Source: Spirosoma aerolatum | GTDB lineage: Bacteria; Bacteroidota; Bacteroidia; Cytophagales; Spirosomataceae | NCBI RefSeq assembly: GCF_002056795.1 | Contig: NZ_CP020104.1 | Span: forward strand, 6,333,501-6,397,500 | DNA length: 64,000 nucleotides | Direction of reading: 5' to 3' | Shown: piece after piece, positions 42,331 through 51,401 of the stretch | Position numbering within the stretch: the first letter of the stretch is position 1 | How the letters are laid out: each line of letters starts with the position of its first letter | Translations under genes and position numbers: made by a program | Notes under the pieces: generated by a model | Seen by the model: only the letters and a program-made list of their open reading frames with translations | Database searches by the model: none | Told to the model about the DNA's origin: nothing

Positions 42331-43191
42331 ATGCCTGACTTTCCAAAAAGTGTGATCCTTTTGGAACGTCTACAACTTGCCCAAACACTCATGGTGCGCA
42401 CTACTCAACCTGAACTCCGAACGGTCAACGTCACACGCTATGTTACGCCACTGCGTGAAGGCGGTTCGCTACCGGCCATTGTCGAAGCCGATGACAATTT
42501 TTTGTATGTGCTGAAGTTTCGCGGAGCGGGTCAGGGCACCAAAGCATTGATTGCCGAATTAGTGGCCGGTGAGATCGCACGATTACTGGGTTTTCGTGTG
42601 CCTGAAATCGTCTTTATCAATCTGGATGTGGCCTTTGGACGCAGCGAACCCGACGAAGAAATTCAGGATTTGCTACGTGCCAGTGAAGGGCTAAATCTGG
42701 GCCTTCATTATCTGTCGGGCGCCATTACCTTCGACCCGATCCTGAACGACCTATCGCCCCGGCTGGCTTCGCAGATTGTCTGGCTCGATGCATTCGTGAT
42801 GAATGTGGACCGGACGGCCCGTAATACGAACATGCTCATGTGGCATAAGGAGTTGTGGCTGATCGATCATGGGGCTTCACTCTACGTGCATCATACCGGC
42901 CCTACCTGGCCAGAGCAAAGCCGACGACCGTTTACCCAGATCAAAGACCACGTATTGCTGCCCCAGGCAACAGAACTGGATGCCGTAGATGCCGAATTCC
43001 GGCAGTTACTAACCCCAGACCATATCCAAGCCATTGTATCGCTCATACCCGACGACTGGTTGATGAACAATGGCTCAACGGACTTCCCCTCCGACCAGCG
43101 GCAGGTGTATGCCCGTTTTTTAGAGGACCGACTAGCCTCATCCGAACTATTTGTCAACGAAGCGAAGAATGCCAGAAATACACTTGTTTGA
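42331..43191 (+). CDS. HipA_2-type kinase-like protein
   Basis: A 286-residue cytoplasmic protein resembling HipA kinases without the N-terminal HipS-like part. Candidate kinase residues: Lys62 in YVLKFRGAGQ, Asp160 with Asn165 in MNVDRTARNTNMLMW (catalytic loop), and Asp179 in WLIDHGASLY (Mg-binding). It matches the HipA_2 family, which usually precedes a DUF3037 gene, as here (23-base overlap). HipA proteins phosphorylate tRNA synthetases as toxins, but a role for this form is not established. There is no HipB-like antitoxin in the pair. Confidence 0.83.
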   Translation: MPDFPKSVILLERLQLAQTLMVRTTQPELRTVNVTRYVTPLREGGSLPAIVEADDNFLYVLKFRGAGQGTKALIAELVAGEIARLLGFRVPEIVFINLDVAFGRSEPDEEIQDLLRASEGLNLGLHYLSGAITFDPILNDLSPRLASQIVWLDAFVMNVDRTARNTNMLMWHKELWLIDHGASLYVHHTGPTWPEQSRRPFTQIKDHVLLPQATELDAVDAEFRQLLTPDHIQAIVSLIPDDWLMNNGSTDFPSDQRQVYARFLEDRLASSELFVNEAKNARNTLV

Positions 43192-43552
43192 GTACGCCGT
43201 TATCCGGGTGGTGCCCTGCGTTGAGCGGCAAGAGTTTCTGAATGTCGGTGTTATTGTCTACTGCCGGGCTCAGGGCTTTTTACAGACGCGATTCGCGCTC
43301 AACGAAGCCCGTCTTAAAGCATTTTCTGCTAAACTGGACCTGGACGAACTAATCGGACGACTTGGGGCTTTTGAACGAATCTGCGCAGGAAAAGCGGACG
43401 GGGGGCCAATAGGAAAACTAGCCATTGCCGAACGGTTTCGCTGGCTGACGGCTACCCGCAGTACGGTTGTGCAAACTTCGCCCGTACATCCGGGCCTTTG
43501 TACCAACGCAGCCGAAACGCTGGACAACCTGTTCGAGCAACTGGTGCTATGA
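43169..43552 (+). CDS. DUF3037 family protein
   Basis: A 127-residue protein beginning MPEIHLFEYAVIRVVPCVER, the usual DUF3037 start, with EFLNVGVIVYCRAQGF and RTVVQTSP-like C-terminal RSTVVQTSPVHPGL. ATG 43169 is chosen over TTG 43151. It overlaps the HipA_2 gene by 23 bases, and the two families occur together in many bacteria, which points to a functional unit. The biochemical role is unknown; it may be a partner or antidote of the kinase (inference). Confidence 0.85.
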   Translation: MPEIHLFEYAVIRVVPCVERQEFLNVGVIVYCRAQGFLQTRFALNEARLKAFSAKLDLDELIGRLGAFERICAGKADGGPIGKLAIAERFRWLTATRSTVVQTSPVHPGLCTNAAETLDNLFEQLVL

Positions 43553-43561
43553 TTTCTTTTC

Positions 43562-43629
43562 GACAAGATTTACAGGGTTTTGCCGACATATTCACATAGT
43601 CGATCCCTATTCATCCTGTAAATCTTGTC
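43562..43629. repeat. Inverted repeat after DUF3037 gene
   Basis: GACAAGATTTACAGG (43562-43576) is perfectly complementary to 43615-43629. The right side carries a second CCTGTCGA unit that pairs with TCGACA at the left edge. It begins 9 bases after the stop. Confidence 0.75.
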
Positions 43630-43663
43630 AATCCTGTCGAAAAAACGAATTGGTGTAATCCCT

Positions 43664-44950
43664 ATGAAGCACTTTACCCTGATCCTTTTCCTCTGCCCAC
43701 TCCTCACGACGTTAGCACAGCCCCGAACAGATGCTTTTCTGACGAAGCTACTGGCAACGAACCCAAGTGCTGTTTTTAAGGAAGTGATGCGGCATCCCGA
43801 AACGTATCGACTGCAAATTATCTACACCCAGATTGATCGCGACAAAGCCAATAAGCCGTCGTTTAAACACTACTACTTCCGCGTCGACAGCACCGAATAC
43901 TTCAACCCCGCTTCGACCGTAAAACTGCCGCTAGCCCTCCTCTCGCTCGAAAAACTGAACCGACTCAGCATACCCGGTGTCACTAAATACACCGCCATGC
44001 AGTTCGACAGCGCCTATAGCAAACAAACGAAAGAGTGGATCGATACGACTTCGGAGAGCGGCTATCCATCCATTGCCCATTGCATTAAAAAGGCATTTCT
44101 GGTCAGTGAAAACGATCCCTACAGCCGTATGTATGAGTTTGTCGGGCAAAGCGAAATCAACCGATCACTGCACGCCAAAGGGTATCTGGACACGCGCATT
44201 ACCCACCGATTTGTCCGCATGACCGCCGACGAAAACCGCCACACCAACCCCATCCGGTTTATTCGGTCAGATGGCCGTTTAATCTATACCCAACCAGCAG
44301 CGTTTAATACCGACCCATTCGATTTTCGACGGGAAGCCCGGCTTGGCAAAGGCTATTATGTGCGCGATAGTCTGGTGCATGAGCCGTTCAACTTTACTGA
44401 GCGTAATAAATTCCCGCTGGAAGCTTTTCAACAAATTTTGCAGTCGGTACTGTTTCCCGAATCGGTTACTCCCAACCAACGATTTAACCTGACTAATGAC
44501 GACTATCGACTCGTTTATCAGTACCTGTCGCAGTATCCGGGCGAGACAAATTATCCGAAATACGACGCCAAACAATATTACGACAGCTACGTAAAATTCT
44601 TCTTCATGGACAGTCTCCATCATCAGATGCCAACCGATGTCCGGGTATTCAACAAGGTGGGTTGGGCCTATGGCTTCCTAACCGATGCATCCTACGTGGT
44701 AGATTTCAAAAACAAGGTCGAGTACATGCTGACAGCCACAATCTATGTTAACAGCGATGGCATTCTGAACGACGACAAGTACGAGTACGACACTGTTGGC
44801 AATCCGTTTCTGTATCAGTTGGGCCAAACGATCTATCAGTATGAACGAAGCCGAAAACGACTTTATAAACCTGATCTGAGCAAATTTCAAATCACTTACG
44901 AAAAACGAATCAACGACAACCGCCCAACCATAAAAAACGTTGACAATTAA
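43664..44950 (+). CDS. Exported class A beta-lactamase-like serine hydrolase
   Basis: A 428-residue secreted protein (signal to LAQ, residue 19). Active-site motifs of class A/PBP-like folds: Ser84-Thr-Val-Lys87 (NPASTVKLPLAL), VSENDPYSRMYEFVG (SEN in place of SDN) and FNKVGWAYGFLTDASYVVDF (KVG in place of KTG). The size is larger than classic class A enzymes (about 290) because of an inserted segment between the first two motifs and the third. Likely a beta-lactamase2-family hydrolase; substrate unknown. The earlier GTG/TTG frame would extend into a repeat, so ATG 43664 is used. Confidence 0.83.
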   Translation: MKHFTLILFLCPLLTTLAQPRTDAFLTKLLATNPSAVFKEVMRHPETYRLQIIYTQIDRDKANKPSFKHYYFRVDSTEYFNPASTVKLPLALLSLEKLNRLSIPGVTKYTAMQFDSAYSKQTKEWIDTTSESGYPSIAHCIKKAFLVSENDPYSRMYEFVGQSEINRSLHAKGYLDTRITHRFVRMTADENRHTNPIRFIRSDGRLIYTQPAAFNTDPFDFRREARLGKGYYVRDSLVHEPFNFTERNKFPLEAFQQILQSVLFPESVTPNQRFNLTNDDYRLVYQYLSQYPGETNYPKYDAKQYYDSYVKFFFMDSLHHQMPTDVRVFNKVGWAYGFLTDASYVVDFKNKVEYMLTATIYVNSDGILNDDKYEYDTVGNPFLYQLGQTIYQYERSRKRLYKPDLSKFQITYEKRINDNRPTIKNVDN

Positions 44951-44992
44951 ATCGTTACCGACCAAGCCCGTTTACACTTAACCTTTAACCTT

Positions 44993-46312
44993 ATGCATCT
45001 TCAATCTACTTTTCGCACACTAGCGCTGATCGTCCTGACAGCGCTGTCTGTGCAGGCCCAAACTGCCACCAGGCAAAATTCTCCGCAATTAACGACATCG
45101 ACTCCCGAATCGGCTGGTTTCTCATCAGAACGGCTCAACCGGCTCGACGGGCTCCTTCAGTCGTACATCGACAAAGGAGCTTTTCCGGGCGCATCGGCCA
45201 TTGTGGTTCGGGATGGCAAAATTGTGTATTACAAAGCCTTCGGCAAATCGGACCTCGACGACAATAAGCCGTTAGCCAAAGACGCCATTTACCGAATTGC
45301 GTCGATGACCAAAGCCATCACGTCGCTGGCTGTTATGATGCTGCACGAAGAGGGAAAAATCATGCTCGACGACCCCATCAGCAAATATATCCCTGAATTT
45401 GCCAAACCCGTTGTGCTCGACAAATTCAACGAGAAAGATAGTACCTACACTACCGTACCAGCCAAGCGGGAAATTACTGTCCGGCATTTACTGTCGCATA
45501 TGTCGGGAATCAACTACAACGTCATTGCCAGCGATCCCCGCATGCGGGCTATTTATACCAAAGCGGGCGGTATTCCCGATGCGTTTGTGACCCAGAATTA
45601 CACCCTCGGACAAATGGTGAAGCAACTGGCTAAACAACCCCTCAATCACCAGCCCGGTGAAAAATGGACCTACGGCCTGAGTATTGATGTGCTTGGTTAT
45701 CTGGTCGAAGTCGTGTCGGGGCAAAGTCTGGCGCAGTTTTTTGAAAAGCGTATCTTCGAGCCACTGGGCATGAAAGACACTTTCTTCTACCTACCCGATG
45801 CCAAGAAAGACCGACTGGTGAAACTGTATTCGGAAGACAAAGACAAAAAGCTGGTCAAAACCTCCAGTATAAAAACCCTCCCCGTTGATCCCGATTACCC
45901 AATTATGGGTGCCAAAACCTACTATTCGGGTGGTGGCGGCTTATCTAGTACGGCCTATGATTATGCCATTTTTCTGCAAATGCTGCTGAACAATGGCGTT
46001 TACAACGGGAAGCGATTCCTCAGTCGCAAAAGCATCGACCTGTTTACGCAGAGCGACCAGACCGGCACGCTGTTTCCAGAACCCGGCAACTATTTCAGTC
46101 TGGGCTTCCGGGTCGTCGGCGAAAAAGGTCATAACAACGACCTGAACAGCATTGGTACCTACGCCTGGGGCGGTGCGTTCAGCACACACTACATTGCTGA
46201 TCCGAAAGAGAAAATTGCCATCGTCCTGATGAAACAGATGTGGGGCACTACTTACGGCGGTGAACTCGACAGAAAGTTTGATGTGCTGGTGTATCAGGCG
46301 CTGGATGATTAG
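44993..46312 (+). CDS. Exported serine hydrolase (class C beta-lactamase type)
   Basis: A 439-residue secreted protein (signal to QAQ, residue 23). Ser104-Met-Thr-Lys107 (IASMTKAITS) is the nucleophile motif; WTYGLSIDVLGYLVEVVSG holds the Tyr motif (Y-G-L instead of Y-x-N); the Gly-rich ending includes WGGAFSTHYIADP. This matches the EstB/PBP-like esterase group of Bacteroidota. It follows the class A-like gene by 42 bases on the same strand and could be co-transcribed, giving a pair of unlike serine hydrolases. Confidence 0.9.
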   Translation: MHLQSTFRTLALIVLTALSVQAQTATRQNSPQLTTSTPESAGFSSERLNRLDGLLQSYIDKGAFPGASAIVVRDGKIVYYKAFGKSDLDDNKPLAKDAIYRIASMTKAITSLAVMMLHEEGKIMLDDPISKYIPEFAKPVVLDKFNEKDSTYTTVPAKREITVRHLLSHMSGINYNVIASDPRMRAIYTKAGGIPDAFVTQNYTLGQMVKQLAKQPLNHQPGEKWTYGLSIDVLGYLVEVVSGQSLAQFFEKRIFEPLGMKDTFFYLPDAKKDRLVKLYSEDKDKKLVKTSSIKTLPVDPDYPIMGAKTYYSGGGGLSSTAYDYAIFLQMLLNNGVYNGKRFLSRKSIDLFTQSDQTGTLFPEPGNYFSLGFRVVGEKGHNNDLNSIGTYAWGGAFSTHYIADPKEKIAIVLMKQMWGTTYGGELDRKFDVLVYQALDD

Positions 46313-46386
46313 TCTTTGCCAATGCATTTCTGGAAATACTAACTAATACGTATGAGTATGGCCCCGATGGAGTCACACGTTTCCGT

Positions 46387-46412
46387 GAAGTCAGATTTAA
46401 GAATCTGACTTC
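46387..46412. repeat. Hairpin GAAGTCAGATT
   Basis: Perfect 11-bp stem with a 4-base loop (TAAG). It is the first of two hairpins in the 325-base gap 46313-46637, where no gene is seen. Self-contained unit, not followed by a T-tract. Confidence 0.8.
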
Positions 46413-46415
46413 GTG

Positions 46416-46462
46416 CGGTTTCTCAAAACCGAATGAGTACAGGGTTCGGTTTTGAGAAACCG
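46416..46462. repeat. Inverted doublet of CGGTTTCTCAAAACCGAA
   Basis: Arms 46416-46433 and 46445-46462 are perfect 18-base complements with an 11-base loop. Each arm is itself a hairpin (CGGTTT-CTCA-AAACCG), so the element is two inverted self-palindromic units, like the doublets at 40062, 47883 and 49922. Confidence 0.85.
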
Positions 46463-46637
46463 TCCAGGGAAGGTTTGAGCACCCTCCTACACAAAGACGG
46501 CTATTGCAAGGCATGTACTTTTTGCACCACTTCCACAAAGTCCTGAAAACACTTTCTGGCAAGAATCGCTTTCTACAATCAGACAGAATCGTATACGTTA
46601 CTAATTCAGCCTGGTTGAGTTCGAAAGCATTCAATAC

Positions 46638-47873
46638 ATGAAAAAAATAGCCTTTATTGTTCAACGGTATGGATTGGAAGTGAATGGGGGAGCCGAATAT
46701 TATTGCCGGATATTGGCCGAACGGTTAGCTGGCACTTATGAAGTGGATGTACTAACCAGTTGCGCACTGGACTACATTACCTGGGCTAACTGGTATCCGC
46801 CCGAAATGACCCCAATTAATGGGGTTAAAGTCCATCGATTTGCCACCGAATACGAACGACAGGAAAAGGCTTGTGGCCGAGCTGAGCATAAAATCAAGAA
46901 ATGGTCACGGCCCGAAGAATGGCAGGGATTCGGCTGGATTCGGATGTGGGGCCGGGCGCTTGTTGGTAAAACCGTTCGGCGGTATAGCTGGTTATGGGCC
47001 AAAGCGCAGGGACCTTACGCACCCGATTTGATCACTTATCTACAACGCAACCACCACCAATACGACGCGCTGATCTTCATTACGTACCTGTATTATCCAA
47101 CCATTGTCGGTTTGAATGTTGCCCCGCACAAGTCGATTTTCATTCCGACTGCCCACGACGAAACGCCCATTTACCTACCTATTTTCCGGCCAGTATTCCA
47201 TAAACCCCGGGCCATTTTATTCCTCACGGAAGGCGAAAAACGCTTTGTTCATCAGTTCTTTAAAAACGAAGCCATTTACAATGATGTGATCGGCGTCGGT
47301 ATCGAAACCTTAAAAATACCGCCAGCCGAAACAGCTGCTACGATCCTAAAAACCGATGCGCCATACCTGATTTATATTGGGCGGATTGCCGAAGCCAAGG
47401 GGTGCGATATGCTGTTCGCGTATTTTATTCAGTACAAACAGGCTCACCCATCGTCTTTAAAACTCGTGCTGGTCGGTCAGGCGTTCATGACCATTCCTGA
47501 GCATCCAGACATTATTACGGCCGGTTTTGTGGACGAAGAGGTGAAAGTTGCCTTGCTGAAAGGAGCCAAAGCCCTAGTGATTCCCTCGCAATATGAAAGC
47601 CTCTCCATGGTAACGCTGGAAAGCTTTGCGTATGGCATACCCGTAATCGCCAATGAAAAATGTGAGATTCTGAAAGATCATATCGAACTCAGCCAGGGAG
47701 GTCTTTTATACGCCGAATACGACCGTTTTGAACAAGCCGTTCAACAGCTTTCTACCAGCGACTCAGGCGAAATGGGTGAAAAAGCGCAGGCATACATCGA
47801 GCAAAATTACACCTGGGACAAGGTACTGAGCCGTTTCGATAAAGCGGTGAATTATGTAACTGATTGGAAATGA
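46638..47873 (+). CDS. GT4-family glycosyltransferase
   Basis: A 411-residue cytoplasmic glycosyltransferase. GT-B fold features: N-domain KKIAFIVQRYGLEVNGGAEY and SIFIPTAHDETPIYLPIF; C-domain PYLIYIGRIAEAKGCDMLFA and VIPSQYESLSMVTLESFAYG, the nucleotide-sugar site (E-x7-E). Long N-terminal variant of the rhamnosyl/mannosyl type. It is convergent with an MsbA-like exporter; together with the two GT4 genes downstream it suggests assembly of a surface glycan or glycolipid. Confidence 0.9.
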   Translation: MKKIAFIVQRYGLEVNGGAEYYCRILAERLAGTYEVDVLTSCALDYITWANWYPPEMTPINGVKVHRFATEYERQEKACGRAEHKIKKWSRPEEWQGFGWIRMWGRALVGKTVRRYSWLWAKAQGPYAPDLITYLQRNHHQYDALIFITYLYYPTIVGLNVAPHKSIFIPTAHDETPIYLPIFRPVFHKPRAILFLTEGEKRFVHQFFKNEAIYNDVIGVGIETLKIPPAETAATILKTDAPYLIYIGRIAEAKGCDMLFAYFIQYKQAHPSSLKLVLVGQAFMTIPEHPDIITAGFVDEEVKVALLKGAKALVIPSQYESLSMVTLESFAYGIPVIANEKCEILKDHIELSQGGLLYAEYDRFEQAVQQLSTSDSGEMGEKAQAYIEQNYTWDKVLSRFDKAVNYVTDWK

Positions 47874-47882
47874 TAAACGCTA

Positions 47883-47967
47883 TTTTCTGTCATTCCGACG
47901 AAGGAGGAATCTCAAAGTTGCTTATTAGTCAAGCTTGAGATTCCTCCTTCGTCGGAATGACAGAAAA
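47883..47967. repeat. Perfect 33-bp inverted repeat filling a convergent gap
   Basis: Arms 47883-47915 and 47935-47967 are exact complements (33/33; TCATTCCGACGAAGGAGGAA core). The left arm starts 9 bases after the GT stop, and the right arm ends 4 bases before the convergent ABC gene's stop. Each arm has ATTCC...GGAAT as an internal mini-hairpin. Confidence 0.97.
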
Positions 47968-47971
47968 ATAG

Positions 47972-49810
47972 TTACTGAACCAGCTCCTGCATCATATTCA
48001 GTCGTTTATACACGCTGTCCTGGCTACTGATGAGTTCGTAATGATTGCCCCGCTCGATGATTTTCCCCCCTTCCATAATCAGGATTTCGTCGGCTTCTTT
48101 AATGGTACTGAGCCGGTGGGCAATCACCAGCGTTGTGCGACCTTCCATCAGGTTGTTCAATGCCTCCTGCACCGATTTCTCGGATTCAATATCCAATGCC
48201 GATGTAGCTTCGTCCAGAATCAGAATCAAAGGTTTTTTGAATACGGCGCGGGCAATACTTAACCGTTGCCGCTGGCCACCACTTAGCCGAAGGCCTCTGT
48301 CGCCAATGACGGTGTTGTAGCCATCTTCCGTGTCCATGATAAACGTATGGGCATTGGCAATTTTGGCCGCTTCGATCACCTCATCCAGACTGGCATCCGG
48401 TCGCCCGAGGGCAATGTTGTTGAAAATCGTGTCGTGAAACAGGATGATCTCCTGCGTGACAAAGCTCATCTGTTGCCGAAGCGACTCCATGGTATAATCC
48501 CGAACATCAACGCCATCAATTTTTACACTCCCCCGCGTTACTTCATAAAACCGGGGAAGCAGGTCGGCAATGGTCGATTTCCCAACCCCCGAAGGCCCGA
48601 CCAGCGCTATTTTCTGCCCCTTGGCAATTCGGAAATTGATGTTTTTCAACACGGGTTTGTCGCCGTATTGAAAACTTACATCGTCAAAAACAATGTCTCG
48701 CCGGAAGCTTTTCAGTTCCTGCGCCGTTGGTTTATCCTGTATTTCTATGGGCTTATCTAGCAGCTCAATGATGCGTTCGCCCGCAGCCTGCCCCTGTTGA
48801 ATGTTCGTCAGAGCCACCACAATCGCCTTAGCGGGACGAATTACCTGCGAGAAAATAGCGATGAACGCAATGAACGAACTGGCCTGTAAATTGCTCTGGC
48901 TACTCAACACCAGACTACCGCCATACACCAGAATACAGGCGACGACAAATACCCCCGATGCCTCAGAAAACGCCGGAGCCAGCTCGCGACGTTTAAACCC
49001 CTCCAGACTTGCCTGCCGATAAAAGTCATTCTCCTGACTAAAGCGTTTGAGTACGAAACCCGTTGCGTTGAACGACCGGATAATCCGCATACCGAGTAGG
49101 GTCTCATCCATCAGGGTCAGCATCCGCCCCATCGATGACTGTACATCCTGCGCTTCTTTTTTGAGCTTCTTGGTCACAGCCGCGATACCAACCGCCGAAA
49201 TCGGAATAATGACCAGCGTAAACAGAGTGAGTTTTACTGAAATCGCAAACAACGCCACGAAATAGCCAATCAGCAGGTATGGTTCCTTAAATACCACTTC
49301 GATAGAACTACCAGCTACACTTTCGATGGCGTAAACGTCGCCGTTCAGCCGGGAAAGCAGATCGCCTTTGTGCTCTTTGGTAAAATAGCCCAGGTGTAGC
49401 GAATTGATCTTTTCGAACAAAGCCTCCCGCAACCGCTTGACAAGCAGCGTTCGGGCGTTTAGCAAACAACGCTGGGCCAGAAACCGAAACAGATTGGTCA
49501 GCACAACCGACACCACAATCATTCCCGCCAGAAAATAAAGCGCGTGTATAGGATTGGTCGTTTTGAACTGATAAATGAAATGGTAAAACGTATCTTTAAA
49601 ATACGCTGGCGACAGTTGAAACTCAGGAGCTGAAGCAAACCGGGCGGCCTCGGCCGTGTTGATCGGATCGAACAGAAAATTGAGCAACGGAATGATCAGC
49701 GCAAACTGAAATACGTTGAAAAACACCCCGATGAGGGTAAATACAAAAAAAGGGATAACAAATTTTCCATAAGGCCGGGCGTATGCCATCAGCCGCCTAT
49801 AAATCTTCAT
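47972..49810 (-). CDS. MsbA-like ABC exporter (fused membrane and ATPase domains)
   Basis: A 612-residue half-transporter that forms a homodimer or heterodimer. Six membrane helices lie in residues about 15-320; the ATPase has Walker A VGPSGVGKSTIADLLPRF, signature RLSGGQRQRLSIARAVF and Walker B LILDEATSALD with an intact catalytic Glu, then VIAHRLSTI. The family exports lipid-linked glycans, lipid A or drugs. Its neighbours are glycosyltransferases, so lipid or glycan flipping is more likely than drug export. Confidence 0.93.
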   Translation of the reverse strand: MKIYRRLMAYARPYGKFVIPFFVFTLIGVFFNVFQFALIIPLLNFLFDPINTAEAARFASAPEFQLSPAYFKDTFYHFIYQFKTTNPIHALYFLAGMIVVSVVLTNLFRFLAQRCLLNARTLLVKRLREALFEKINSLHLGYFTKEHKGDLLSRLNGDVYAIESVAGSSIEVVFKEPYLLIGYFVALFAISVKLTLFTLVIIPISAVGIAAVTKKLKKEAQDVQSSMGRMLTLMDETLLGMRIIRSFNATGFVLKRFSQENDFYRQASLEGFKRRELAPAFSEASGVFVVACILVYGGSLVLSSQSNLQASSFIAFIAIFSQVIRPAKAIVVALTNIQQGQAAGERIIELLDKPIEIQDKPTAQELKSFRRDIVFDDVSFQYGDKPVLKNINFRIAKGQKIALVGPSGVGKSTIADLLPRFYEVTRGSVKIDGVDVRDYTMESLRQQMSFVTQEIILFHDTIFNNIALGRPDASLDEVIEAAKIANAHTFIMDTEDGYNTVIGDRGLRLSGGQRQRLSIARAVFKKPLILILDEATSALDIESEKSVQEALNNLMEGRTTLVIAHRLSTIKEADEILIMEGGKIIERGNHYELISSQDSVYKRLNMMQELVQ

Positions 49811-49837
49811 TCGGTGCGCTTAATTCTTTTCTTCATG

Positions 49838-50064
49838 AACCGCAAGAGCGCGAAGGCGCAAGATGACCCTGTTTAATATTGAGGCTGTTTAAACTTTTAC
49901 AAATTGAGCCCCAATAGGTGCGTTTTTGTCATGCTGAGGAACGAAGCATCTTGAGGTCTTCAGTTCACAGGCAAGCTTAAAGATGCTTCGTTCCTCAGCA
50001 TGACAAAAACCATTCGTTTGAACAAACTTGATTTAAAATTGTGTCCTCGCGTTTTTGCGGTTTT
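49838..50064. repeat. Nested inverted repeat with a perfect 31-bp inner doublet
   Basis: Inner arms 49922-49952 and 49980-50010 are exact complements (31/31; GTCATGCTGAGGAACGAAGC core), each containing ATGCT...AGCAT as a mini-hairpin. Outer arms AACCGCAAGAGCGCGAAGG (from 49838) and its partner near 50041-50062 pair partially (about 20 of 25) and belong to the same outer family as at 40003. It lies between the GT stop at 50078 and the ABC start at 49810. Confidence 0.9.
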
Positions 50065-50077
50065 ACTTACTTTTTGA

Positions 50078-51130
50078 TTATACCAGTGATCGGTACACAT
50101 TCATATATTTTCGGGCCGAATCCTCCCAGTTAAACTGGGCACTGTATGCCTTCAGGGCTTCCTTCATCTCGTTACCTGCCCGTTTGTACTGCTGCATACC
50201 CATCATAAAATCATGATGCATATTGTCGAAGTCCTGGAAGTAAAACGCCAGATCTTTCCCAATTTCAGGTAGGGCTGTGTGTCTCGATAAAAATACGGGT
50301 TTCCCTACCGACATAGCTTCTGTTACAGGCAAGCCAAAACCTTCGGCCAGGGAAGGCATCACCACAGCCTGACAATTGTGATAATACCACGATTTCTCTT
50401 CTTCCGTAATTTCATTGACCAGGTGCATCCGATCGTCCACCCGTAGCTCCGAGGCATGTTGCCGCAGGAAATGCGCATAATCCTTATCCTCATGACGACC
50501 AGCCAGAATCAACTCAAGGGAAGGATTTTTTTGCAGCAATGGTAGAATCTGGTGCTGATTTTTCTTGCGGGTAATTACCCCGACGTTGAATAAAAACGGG
50601 ATTCTGGGCCGATACGAACGAGGCATCAATATAGGCTGATGCAGGCGGTTTGTACCGTTATAAATCACATAAACCGGCTTATTTCCTGTATCGCAATGGG
50701 CTAGTACGTCCTTTCTGGTAAATTCAGAAATGCAAACGATGGCATCGCTCCGGTCAATGTTCTGCTGTAACTGAGCCAGGCAACGCGCTTTTTTATGCGT
50801 TGGCTTGTCTTCATGCAGAAAATTAAGGTCATGAATCGTCAGTAATACCTTAATTTTTCTGTTGCGCTGGGGCAGATACTGCGAGCTTTGATAGGTACTA
50901 TGCCAAATGTTATACTGACTCACCGATGGCATCAGGAACTTTTGCAATGAGTGTTGGGCAATGCAGGCTGTTGTTGGCTCAAATGTGGCCCGAACGTGGT
51001 CTGGAATAAAAACGGCCAGTTCCTCCCGGCTCATTGTATCCCGCAAAGCCTTACCCAAATTCAGACAATAATAGTAAAGCCCCGTGTTGACATATTTCAT
51101 CCGCTCGCAATCAAAAACGACACGCATCAT
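50078..51130 (-). CDS. GT4-family glycosyltransferase
   Basis: A 350-residue glycosyltransferase with RVVFDCERMKYVNTGLYYYC at the start, VLLTIHDLNFLHED in the N-domain, PFLFNVGVITRKKNQHQILP and VMPSLAEGFGLPVTEAMSVG (sugar-nucleotide site) in the C-domain. It is closely similar to the divergent gene at 51402, in matching motifs such as the F-D-C-x-x-M-K start, and the two are probably duplicates. The acceptor is unknown. The first codon may be the second Met (51127). Confidence 0.9.
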   Translation of the reverse strand: MMRVVFDCERMKYVNTGLYYYCLNLGKALRDTMSREELAVFIPDHVRATFEPTTACIAQHSLQKFLMPSVSQYNIWHSTYQSSQYLPQRNRKIKVLLTIHDLNFLHEDKPTHKKARCLAQLQQNIDRSDAIVCISEFTRKDVLAHCDTGNKPVYVIYNGTNRLHQPILMPRSYRPRIPFLFNVGVITRKKNQHQILPLLQKNPSLELILAGRHEDKDYAHFLRQHASELRVDDRMHLVNEITEEEKSWYYHNCQAVVMPSLAEGFGLPVTEAMSVGKPVFLSRHTALPEIGKDLAFYFQDFDNMHHDFMMGMQQYKRAGNEMKEALKAYSAQFNWEDSARKYMNVYRSLV

Positions 51131-51401
51131 ACGATAAACCCTCCTAACGTTGAGAAACTGATTGAAACATTTTATAACTGACCACCCACTCTAACCGTTA
51201 TACAAACAATATGCAGGTTTTACAACCTGTTCGAACAAACCCTGGCCTTCTATTGAGGCCATTCAGTAAGAAACTGCGAGAAAAGGTGTAGGTGGTGCAA
51301 CGAAGGGTTTAGTATTAACGGTACGGGTTGAGCGGGGTAAATGTTGCATAAAGCGCAAAAAAGCGATTGTGCGGCCCTATTTCAATCCTCTTTTTAGGCT
51401 T

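Noticed and set aside
38785..46312. Beta-lactamase resistance genes
   Set aside because: The three serine hydrolases have class A/C motifs, but with altered third motifs and no resistance context; esterase or PBP-like roles are as likely.
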